A stretch of DNA of 64,000 bases from Streptomyces sp. CB02923 (GTDB lineage: Bacteria > Actinomycetota > Actinomycetes > Streptomycetales > Streptomycetaceae): assembly GCF_001905005.1 (NCBI RefSeq), contig NZ_LWKZ01000025.1, positions 744,001 through 808,000 on the forward strand. The letters run 5' to 3'. Position numbers and translations under genes: made by a program. The stretch's first letter is position 1; each line of letters opens with the position of its first letter. This document shows positions 42,961 to 49,695 of the stretch, one piece after another. The notes below the pieces were generated by a model that worked only from the letters and a program-made list of their open reading frames with translations, did no database searches and was not told where the DNA came from.

Positions 42961-44133
42961 ATGCCTTCCAACGCGTACAACCTGGAACGGGCCAAGCGCC
43001 AGCCGCTGACGAAGAGGAATCTGCGGGAACTCAATATCGACCAGACCTGGCGGTCCATCCTGGACCACCCCAACCTGATCTATGTCGACGACTACGGCGT
43101 GCGGCACAAGCCCGTCGGGTTCTCCTTGAACAAGTCGAGCTTCGGCTCCTTCCCCGGGTCCGCGTTCAAACTGGGCTGGCTCGCCTACATGAACCTCGGG
43201 GAGCCGCTGATCGAGGAGCGGCGCAACGTCAGTCAGCCTCCACCCGACACGTTCTCTTCGCGCACCTACGTCAACCGCAGCAAGACGTCCAAGATGACCT
43301 TCAACGACTCGGTCGAGTTCACCGTGTCGAACGAGGTCACGTGGTCGATCCAGGGGGAGGCCCAGCTCACCTTCGGCGGGAGCGTCAGCGCGGAGCTCCA
43401 GCTGCAGCTGCAGAGCCAGCTTCAGGTGGACCTTCAGGCGCAGTTCGGGACGGAGCTGCAGAACCAGCTCCAGAACGAAATGTCGAACAGCATGACCAAC
43501 GGCATGGCGAACAGCATGACGAACACCGTCACCAACGAGAACAGCAAGGACGACATCGGGGTCGACACCGCCAACGGCACCACCAACGGCGTGACGAACG
43601 ACGTGACGAACGGCGTGACAAATGGCGTGACGAACGGCGTGACGAACTCCGCGTCGAACTCGGTGACGACTTCGGGGGCGTTCACGACCACGGGCAGTGT
43701 CACCGGCAACGCGGAGCTCAACGCCCAGTTGATGCAGGGAATCACCGGCTCCGTCGGCGGCTCCCTGACCACCAGCTGGGCCTCGAACTCTCAGATCTCC
43801 GGCGAGGTCCCGCCGGGCTCCCGCGTGGAGACCATCGTCACGCAGCGGCGTACCCGCAAGCAGTACATCTACGAGATCCCGGTGACCTTCTCCGGGTTGC
43901 TCGCGGTGAAGTACGACGTACCGGTGACGGTCCTGTCGCCCCCACAGTCCAGGGATTACCCGGGCCTCGAGTACGTGGTCGCCCGCGACCTCGGCGATAT
44001 CGACCTGGCGGGCGGCAACGGCTTCCGCATGAAAGGGCTGGCCGAGGTCGTGTCCGCCCTGGAGGTCCATCACACGATGTTCGACGGCGAGAGCCTGACC
44101 GGCAGTGAACGAGAGCTGCACAAGCAGCCTTGA
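42961..44133 (+). CDS. Aerolysin/ETX-MTX2-like beta-pore-forming protein (candidate)
   Basis: A 390-residue soluble protein with no signal peptide. Residues about 95-330 have the ETX/MTX2 pattern: Ser/Thr-rich strands (SKTSKMTFNDSVEFTVSNEVTWS), a strictly alternating polar/apolar stretch SAELQLQLQSQLQVDLQAQF (143-162) like a membrane-inserting beta-hairpin strand, a second Ser/Gly/Thr strand (SGAFTTTGSVTGN), then EVPPGSRVE (282-290) and YEIPVTFSG (304-312), as in the aerolysin fold. Between the strands is a Thr/Asn-rich insert with repeated TNGV/TNxV (about 175-235). A unique C-terminal domain follows. First of three plus-strand genes; GAGG precedes the ATG. Confidence 0.6.
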   Translation: MPSNAYNLERAKRQPLTKRNLRELNIDQTWRSILDHPNLIYVDDYGVRHKPVGFSLNKSSFGSFPGSAFKLGWLAYMNLGEPLIEERRNVSQPPPDTFSSRTYVNRSKTSKMTFNDSVEFTVSNEVTWSIQGEAQLTFGGSVSAELQLQLQSQLQVDLQAQFGTELQNQLQNEMSNSMTNGMANSMTNTVTNENSKDDIGVDTANGTTNGVTNDVTNGVTNGVTNGVTNSASNSVTTSGAFTTTGSVTGNAELNAQLMQGITGSVGGSLTTSWASNSQISGEVPPGSRVETIVTQRRTRKQYIYEIPVTFSGLLAVKYDVPVTVLSPPQSRDYPGLEYVVARDLGDIDLAGGNGFRMKGLAEVVSALEVHHTMFDGESLTGSERELHKQP

Positions 44134-44174
44134 CCGGGCGGGCGGCGCCACCACGACGACCAGGAGTGACCACC

Positions 44175-44732
44175 ATGGTGTTCGACAACATCTTCGGCTT
44201 CGCTGGCAAGGGCGCGGGGCTCTTCTCAGTGACCACCGACGGGTCCAAGCCGCAACCGGGCGCGGGCGTCGACTTCGAGGACGCCGACGACGACACGTAC
44301 GACGACACCAGCGCGAGCCTGTTCAACAACTCGATCCACGGCGCCAGCTCCCGCGCGAAGGTCGTGCAGGAGACGTCGCCCGAAGCCCGGGCCATCCTGG
44401 GCTTCCTCGGCTCCTTCGTCCAGACCACCCAGGCGTCGGCCGGCGCACAGGCCCAGTACGCCCAGAACCCCGGTTCGGTGTCCCATGCGGCGTCGGCCGG
44501 CATGCAGGAGTCGAGCTCCACGGTGACGGAGCACGGTGACCTCCAGAAGGACGAGGACCTGCAGAGCAAGCCGAAGAAGAGCGATTTCTCCAAGGCACCC
44601 AAGGCTCCCCCAGCGCCCAAGGCCGAGGCGCCAAAAGCCGAGGCACCCAAGGCCGAGGCACCCAAGGCCAAGACGCCCAAGGCATCCAAGCCGACCGCCG
44701 AGGACCCGTCCGCCTCCAACAATCGCTCGTAG
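44175..44732 (+). CDS. Small protein with Lys/Ala/Pro-repeat tail
   Basis: A 185-residue protein of unknown function, 41 bp after the pore-former-like gene. The N-terminal part (VFDNIFGFAGKGAGLFSVTTDG) is followed by an acidic stretch (DFEDADDDTYDD) and a helical region (PEARAILGFLGSFVQTTQASAG). The C-terminal third repeats KAEAP and KAxxP, like histone-H1-type tails. CAGGAG precedes the ATG. It may be a partner, chaperone or immunity protein of its neighbour. That is only inferred from gene order. Confidence 0.65.
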   Translation: MVFDNIFGFAGKGAGLFSVTTDGSKPQPGAGVDFEDADDDTYDDTSASLFNNSIHGASSRAKVVQETSPEARAILGFLGSFVQTTQASAGAQAQYAQNPGSVSHAASAGMQESSSTVTEHGDLQKDEDLQSKPKKSDFSKAPKAPPAPKAEAPKAEAPKAEAPKAKTPKASKPTAEDPSASNNRS

Positions 44733-44763
44733 CAGGCGGTCAGTGAACGGTGAAGGGATGACG

Positions 44764-46290
44764 ATGAGCACTGCCCACGAGGCGACCACAGGTAGCGAGG
44801 ACTGCGCCCCTCCGATCAGCACGTTCGCGGGGACCGGGGTCGGTGGGTCCAAAGGCGACAACGGGCCTGCCGTTTCGGCCCAGATGCAACACCCGTACGG
44901 GGTCGTGGTGGATTCGACTGGAGCCCTGTACGTCTCCGAGTACGGCAAGCACCGGATCCGGAAGATCACGATGGACGGGAAGATCAGCACGGTCGCCGGC
45001 ACGGGCACCAAGGACTTCAGCGGTGACTGCGGCCCCGCTGTCTCGGCCCAACTGAACCTCCCTCGCGGGGTGGCGGTGGACAGGGCAGGCGCCGTCTACA
45101 TCGCTGATTCCGACAACCACCGGGTCCGGAAGATCGCGGCCGACGGAAAGATCTGCACGGTCGCGGGCACCGGCACCCAGGGCTCCGACGGTGACGGAGG
45201 CCCCGCCACCGCCGCACAGTTGGACGGCCCGTACGGGGTGGCGGTGGACAGCACCGGCACCCTCTACGTCACGGAATACAACAAACACCGAGTGCGGAAG
45301 ATCACGACGGACGGGACGATCAGCACGGTGGCGGGGACCGGGGCCAAGGGCTCCGACGGAGACGGCGGTCCAGCGGTTTCGGCCCAGCTGACCCATCCGC
45401 GCGGAGTGACGGTAGGCCGCGCGGGCGAGCTCTACATCGTCGATACCGGAAGCCATCGGGTTCGTAAGATCGCGGCCGACGGAAGGATCTGTACGGTCGC
45501 CGGCACCGGCACCAAGGGCTTCAGTGGTGACGGCGGCCCCGCCGCCACCGCCCAGTTGAGCAACCCGTTCGAGGTGGCGGTCGACAGGGTCGGCACCCTC
45601 TACATCACCGATTTTGACAACCACCGGGTCCGGATGGTCACGGCCGACGGGAAGATCAGCACGGTCGCCGGCACCGGCACCAAGGGCTCCGACGGTGACG
45701 ACGGCCCGGCCGCGTCGGCTCAGCTGAACAACCCGATCGGGCTCACTGTGGACCGCGCCGACGTCCTCTACATCGCCGACCACGCCAACCACAGGGTTCG
45801 GAAGGTCGCGTTGCCGAAGAGGGCCGGGCTGCCCGATTCGGGAACGGTGGTCTCCTGGGCCAACGTCCGCAGCAGGCTGCGGATGGCGGTCCAGCGTGAG
45901 TCCACCAAGGACGGGGCCGAGATCCACCAGTCCCTCGCCACCCCCAGAGGCCACCAGCAGTGGCGACTGGTCGTCGCGGGCCAGGACAACGATGAAACCC
46001 TGTACACGATCGAGAATGTGCGCAGCGGCAAGGTCCTGGAGATCGCTGGAGCGCACGAGACGGCCGGGGCGGTGGCCGCCCAGCGCGCCTACGAGGGTGA
46101 CGACGCACACCACCAGCAATGGAGGCTGATCCCGGTGAGCTTCGCGACCGACACCCCGTCGGTGTACGAGATCGCGAACCGGAACAGCGGTCTGCTCCTG
46201 CGAGTCGACACCAACGCCCGCACAGCGATCACGCAACACAGGGCGGAGGGTGACCACAGGGAACGGCAGTGGCATCTGCTCCCCGTGTGA
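44764..46290 (+). CDS. NHL-repeat propeller fused to a ricin-type lectin domain
   Basis: A 508-residue protein. Residues about 15-345 are six NHL repeats of about 55 residues (HPYGVVVDSTGALYVSEYGKHRIRKI, PRGVAVDRAGAVYIADSDNHRVRKI and so on), each followed by STVAGTG/CTVAGTG and a GDGGPA loop, forming a six-bladed propeller. Residues about 365-508 are a ricin-type beta-trefoil with three QxW motifs (QQWRL, QQWRL, RQWHL) and GKVLEI. No signal peptide. AAGGG lies 6 bp before the ATG at 44764. An ATG at 44758 is also in frame. Third gene of the plus-strand set. Confidence 0.82.
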   Translation: MSTAHEATTGSEDCAPPISTFAGTGVGGSKGDNGPAVSAQMQHPYGVVVDSTGALYVSEYGKHRIRKITMDGKISTVAGTGTKDFSGDCGPAVSAQLNLPRGVAVDRAGAVYIADSDNHRVRKIAADGKICTVAGTGTQGSDGDGGPATAAQLDGPYGVAVDSTGTLYVTEYNKHRVRKITTDGTISTVAGTGAKGSDGDGGPAVSAQLTHPRGVTVGRAGELYIVDTGSHRVRKIAADGRICTVAGTGTKGFSGDGGPAATAQLSNPFEVAVDRVGTLYITDFDNHRVRMVTADGKISTVAGTGTKGSDGDDGPAASAQLNNPIGLTVDRADVLYIADHANHRVRKVALPKRAGLPDSGTVVSWANVRSRLRMAVQRESTKDGAEIHQSLATPRGHQQWRLVVAGQDNDETLYTIENVRSGKVLEIAGAHETAGAVAAQRAYEGDDAHHQQWRLIPVSFATDTPSVYEIANRNSGLLLRVDTNARTAITQHRAEGDHRERQWHLLPV

Positions 46291-46355
46291 CCCACGAGGG
46301 GTAGGGGCGAACTCGCCCCAGCCCATGTCTGGCCGGCCGTCCGTCATGCGTGAGC

Positions 46356-46380
46356 GATGCGTGAGCGGACGATCCGGCAC
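46356..46380. repeat. 25-bp near-repeat inside the right end of the island
   Basis: It matches 34083-34107, at the 3' end of the integrase pseudogene, at 24 of 25 positions and in the same orientation. Each copy is about 100 bp from its nearest 47-bp core. On the minus strand this copy reads LCRIVRSRIAHA followed by a stop, like an integrase C-terminus. The matching left part reads CRTVRSRITHAG. Confidence 0.75.
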
Positions 46381-46481
46381 AGGTCGTTTTGTGCTGGATC
46401 GCCCGTCGACGGGAAGGTAGGACAACCGGACGAAAGTAGACCGTAACGGACCTGGTGGGACCGCTCAGCACGGCCCCACCA

Positions 46482-46528
46482 GGACTTTTAATCCATTGGT
46501 TCAGGGTTCGAGCCCCTGATGGCCCACC
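46482..46528 (+). other. attR: right copy of the 47-bp core (tRNA-Lys 3' fragment)
   Basis: Identical to 33937-33983. It lacks the 5' half of the tRNA, so it is not a second tRNA gene. An inverted repeat (CCTGGTGGG at 46451-46459 with its complement CCCACCAGG at 46476-46484) touches its left edge. Confidence 0.9.
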
Positions 46529-46873
46529 AGATGCAAGCCGGAGGCGAGCCCTCCGGTCCACCGCACAGCGCCCCCGCCGGGAGTCACCGGCGGGGGCGCT
46601 GTCGTGTTTCCGGGGCGGTGAGGGGGCGCGCTTCCGAGGGGCCTGCGGGGAGGCGGCGAGGAGGTGCGTTTCCGAGGGGGCCTGCGGGGAGGCGGCGAGG
46701 AGGTGCGTTTCCGGGGGCTGGGAGGAGGCGGAGGGGTATGTCCGGGCTCCGTATGTCCCGGCCCGTGTGACCCGTACAGCCCAATCTGATTCGCCGCCCG
46801 GCCCGGCAGCGTAAAGCCTTGGGACGGCGACGGTGTTCGTACGGACGGGCGCGCGGGAGTGGGAGGCAGGCCG
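46529..46873. other. Gene-free stretch right of the island
   Basis: 345 bp holding the terminator above, two 38-39-bp direct repeats (46629-46705, unit CG(C/T)TTCCGAGGGG...GAGGAGGTG, with a third partial unit), and the promoter region of the PP2C gene. No credible gene. Confidence 0.6.
46565..46602 (+). terminator. Original tRNA-Lys terminator, now outside attR
   Basis: A perfect 16-bp stem (46565-46580 with 46587-46602), 6-nt loop, then CGTGTTT. Its place just after the tRNA 3' fragment fits the pre-integration tRNA-Lys terminator. Confidence 0.8.
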
Positions 46874-48025
46874 GTGCGGGTGCGTCGAGGCGGCAGGGGC
46901 CGTACGGGCGATCGGGAGCGGCGGCGGCGCCGCTCCGGCATGTCGCCGTTCGGACGGCAGCTGATCTGCTGGCTGCCGCTGATCCTGCTCGTGGCGGGGC
47001 TGATCTTCGACAGCGGCACCCCCGCCCGGTACACGGCCGCGCCCTTCTTCTCCGCCGCGCCGCTGGTGGCGGCGCCCCTGTACTCGCTGCGCAGCACGGC
47101 CGTCATCGCGACGGCCGCCGTCATCGCCGAGACCTGGGTCGTGACGTACCACGGGGGCCGCGACGCCAACCAGTCCGTCACCGAGGGGCTGACGGTGCTG
47201 GTCGTCGCCGTTCTCGCGCTGGGCATCAACCGGGTCGTACGGATGAGCGACGCCCGGCTCGCCTCCGTACGGGACGTCGCTGAGGCGGCCCAGCGGGCCG
47301 TGCTGCCGACACCCGCCGAGCGGATCGGTGGGCTGGCGGTCGCCGCGCGCTACGTGGCGGCGCAGGCGGACGCGCGTATCGGCGGTGACCTGTACGCGGT
47401 CCAGGACACTCCGTACGGCGTACGGCTGATCGTCGGCGACGTACGGGGCAAGGGCCTGGAGGCGGTGGAGGCCGCGGTGATCGTCATCGGCGCCTTCCGC
47501 GAGGCCGCCGAGCAGGAGGCCAGCCTGGAGGCGGTGGCCGGGCGGCTGGAGCGGGCGCTGCAGCGCGAGGGCGGCCGGCGGGAGGGCCTGGACCAGTTCG
47601 AGGGGTTCACCACGGCCGTACTGGCGGAGCTGCCCTCGGACGAACACGCCGCCCTCCGCGTCCTCAACCGCGGGCACCCGGCGCCGCTGCTGCTCGCCCC
47701 CGACGGCGAACTGAGCGAACTGACACCGAAGTCACCCGCGCTGCCGCTCGGCATGAGCGAGGTCGCCGGCTGGCCGGACCGGGCGGACGAGACGGCCTGC
47801 CCCGCGGGCTCGATCCTGCTGCTCTTCACCGACGGCGTGACCGAGGCCCGGGACGCCGACAGGGTCTTCTACGAACCGGCTGAGCGGCTGCGGGGCCGGG
47901 TGTGGGCCTGCGAAGGGCCGGAGGCGCTGCTGGACGCGCTGGTGGAGGACGTGGCGGCGCACACGGGCGGGGAGACGGCGGACGACATGGCGTTGCTGGC
48001 GGTGCAGCGGCCTATGCGGAAGTGA
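46874..48025 (+). CDS. Membrane-anchored PP2C-family (SpoIIE-type) Ser/Thr phosphatase
   Basis: A 383-residue protein. A basic N-terminus, then about three transmembrane segments (residues about 30-120: LICWLPLILLVAGLIF, APFFSAAPLVAAPL, VLVVAVLALGINRVV). The cytoplasmic SpoIIE/RsbU-like phosphatase follows, with metal-binding Asp residues in ADARIGGDLYAV and VGDVRGKGLEA, and LLLFTDGVTEARD and DDMALLAV near the end. Such proteins dephosphorylate anti-anti-sigma factors. GGAGG (46862-46866) precedes the GTG at 46874. Confidence 0.9.
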   Translation: MRVRRGGRGRTGDRERRRRRSGMSPFGRQLICWLPLILLVAGLIFDSGTPARYTAAPFFSAAPLVAAPLYSLRSTAVIATAAVIAETWVVTYHGGRDANQSVTEGLTVLVVAVLALGINRVVRMSDARLASVRDVAEAAQRAVLPTPAERIGGLAVAARYVAAQADARIGGDLYAVQDTPYGVRLIVGDVRGKGLEAVEAAVIVIGAFREAAEQEASLEAVAGRLERALQREGGRREGLDQFEGFTTAVLAELPSDEHAALRVLNRGHPAPLLLAPDGELSELTPKSPALPLGMSEVAGWPDRADETACPAGSILLLFTDGVTEARDADRVFYEPAERLRGRVWACEGPEALLDALVEDVAAHTGGETADDMALLAVQRPMRK

Positions 48026-48086
48026 GGGGGTGGGGGGATGGTGATGATGGGGGCTTGCGTGTGTCTGGGGCCGGTGGGGCGTGCCG

Positions 48087-49115
48087 TCACAGCCACTGCA
48101 CGCTCTGTCCGTGCTGGCCGGCCAGGGCGACCGGCCGCTCGTCGAGGGCCAGGGTCAGCAGCCGCTCCGTCACCTGGAGGGGGCGCTCCGGCCGGGGCGT
48201 GGTGATCCACGGGAGAACGGAGTGGTGCTCGTTGGAGACCCAGTGCCCGGGGCGGTCGCGCTTGCGGACGACGGTCCGGACGAGCCGGGCGAATTCCTCG
48301 CGACGTGCCGGCGGAAGGTACGTCAGTACGGAGGTGTGGAAGACGACGAGCGTCGCTTCGGGCGGGGCCTCGGCGGCCAGCGCGGGCAGTTCGTCGATCA
48401 GGTCGCCGCGGACGACACGGGGGCGCGGCGCGGACCGTACCGCCTCTATGGCGGCCCGCTGGAGCCGTACGCGCTCATCGGTGGGGCCCGGCCAGACGAG
48501 GGCCTCCAGCCAGCGGATGTCGTCGGGGTCGGCCGGGTCGAGGGGGTTGAGGTCGATGCCCGCACGCCAGACGACGTCCGGGACGCGGTCGGGTACGGGG
48601 GTGCCCGGACCCGTACGGCAGGCGAAGGCCGCCGCGCTGTCCTGGGCCCCGAACTCCGGCCGGCCGTCGTAGCGGTAGCGGTAGCGGTCCGGGTACAGGC
48701 ACAGCCCCGCCGACGCGCCGACCTCCAGGAGGGCCAGCGGCTGGGGGAGCCGGGCGAGGAGGGGCAGGAGGGTCGCACAGCGGGCCGGCTCGTTGGTCTG
48801 CGTCAGGCGCCGCATCACGACGGTCCTGACGTCGTCCCAGTGACGCAGGGTCCATTCGCGCCAGCCGCGGTACGCCACGTCGCCGCGCGGGCCGTGCTCC
48901 GCGTACGGGCCGTCGAGGTAGCGGACCGCGGCGAACAGGAGCTTGGGCTGCTGTTTGTTGCCTGCGGGCAGGGAGCGCGCGAGGTGGTCGCAGAACTCGG
49001 GGTCGTGGCCGATCCGCGCGGCCAGCTCCTCGTGGGCGTCGGACTGACCCCGTGCCTGGTACCAGGCGAAGTCCACGTATCGATCCGCCAGTGCCTGCGC
49101 GCTGTTGACGACCAT
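48087..49115 (-). CDS. DUF2332 domain protein
   Basis: A 342-residue cytoplasmic protein of the actinobacterial DUF2332 family. DFAWYQARGQSD, LLEVGASAGLCLYPDRY, DRVPDVVWRAGIDLNPLDPADPDD, and VVFHTSVLTYLP are family signatures. The LEVGASAG motif is like the SAM-binding loop of methyltransferases, so a Rossmann-type methyltransferase is possible. Function unproven. The ATG at 49115 faces the M23 peptidase leader. A 14-bp perfect palindrome lies between. Confidence 0.85.
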   Translation of the reverse strand: MVVNSAQALADRYVDFAWYQARGQSDAHEELAARIGHDPEFCDHLARSLPAGNKQQPKLLFAAVRYLDGPYAEHGPRGDVAYRGWREWTLRHWDDVRTVVMRRLTQTNEPARCATLLPLLARLPQPLALLEVGASAGLCLYPDRYRYRYDGRPEFGAQDSAAAFACRTGPGTPVPDRVPDVVWRAGIDLNPLDPADPDDIRWLEALVWPGPTDERVRLQRAAIEAVRSAPRPRVVRGDLIDELPALAAEAPPEATLVVFHTSVLTYLPPARREEFARLVRTVVRKRDRPGHWVSNEHHSVLPWITTPRPERPLQVTERLLTLALDERPVALAGQHGQSVQWL

Positions 49116-49176
49116 GATCAGACGTTACTGCGCTCACCCGGCGTGAGTGCCGGGCACCCCTGCGCATAACGACTCT

Positions 49177-49190
49177 TGCACAATTGTGCA
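49177..49190. promoter_or_regulatory. Perfect 14-bp palindrome, candidate operator
   Basis: TGCACAATTGTGCA, 62 bp upstream of the DUF2332 start and in the front part of the M23 peptidase upstream region. It is AT-rich for this genome and fully symmetric. Confidence 0.5.
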
Positions 49191-49429
49191 TCTCAGGTTT
49201 GACGGCCGTTCGGCAACTCGCCCTGTTTGGTATCCTGATGGGCGTTTAAGTTCAGGCCAAAGCTACCCCAAAGCGCCCATGGATTCGATGGAACGCTTGG
49301 TATCGGGCCGCGGAGTCTATTACAGTCTGATAACGCAGCGCGGTCGTCCCAGCCGTCGCAAGAGGCGGCACCGTGCGCCGACGCCTAATCCCGTCAGCAG
49401 GTTCACAACTGAATCACCGTTGGGCACCG

Positions 49430-49612
49430 CTGGACCGGCCTCCGGGCCGGTGCCGTACCGGCGACTGCCCTGGGAACCGGAAAACCACCACGTTGGGGTG
49501 AGCCGGGCCGGCCGGCCGCCGATCCGTCGGAAGCCGTCCGCCGCCCGCCGTCCGTAGGAGACCTTCCTGCTCCGAACTTCCCAGCGCCTGGACGACTCCG
49601 GAGGGGCACCCA
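49430..49612 (+). ncRNA. Probable c-di-AMP (ydaO/yuaA) riboswitch
   Basis: The leader of the M23 peptidase gene contains the conserved elements in order. GGGAACCGG and CCACCACGTTGGGGTGA (about 49472-49502) correspond to the GGAACCA...GGGGTGA core. AGGAGACCTTCCTGCTCCGAAC and CCCAGC (about 49556-49591) followed by ACTCCGGAGG correspond to the CCGAACCCGTCAGC...CTCCGTAGG side. In actinobacteria this riboswitch is known upstream of cell-wall hydrolases, where high c-di-AMP turns expression off. Boundaries are approximate. Confidence 0.68.
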
Positions 49613-49695
49613 CCCCTTTCGGCGCCGACCGGCCTGGGAGACGGCCGCCCCACCGCTGACCCGGTAGGCGAGAGGAAGGAAAGGAGTGCGCCCCC

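Larger units (their letters stand above)
33937..46528. mobile_element. Genomic island inserted at tRNA-Lys (12.6 kb)
   Basis: The segment lies between two exact 47-bp copies of the tRNA-Lys 3' end (33937-33983 and 46482-46528), the signature of site-specific integration. A decayed tyrosine recombinase lies just inside the left end. A 25-bp near-repeat lies about 100 bp inside each end. There are no replication, transfer or phage structural genes, so it is a cargo island or a remnant of a larger element. Cargo: an HTH/YdcF/WbqC operon, a resolvase-like/ATP-binding/unknown operon, an acidic unknown protein, and the lectin/propeller/pore-former set. Confidence 0.85.
49116..49695. promoter_or_regulatory. 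580-bp divergent region DUF2332 / M23 peptidase
   Basis: It holds the 14-bp palindrome, an AT-rich stretch at 49160-49350 that should include the promoters, and the riboswitch. Open frames here have no family resemblance. A GGAAAGGAG ribosome site closes the leader. Confidence 0.6.

Noticed and set aside
46482..46528. A second tRNA-Lys gene
   Set aside because: Only the 3' part of the cloverleaf is present; the 5' acceptor strand and D arm are missing. It is the attR duplication.
49147..49557. A small gene in the M23 peptidase leader
   Set aside because: Overlaps the probable riboswitch; the translation is Arg/Pro-rich with no family resemblance.
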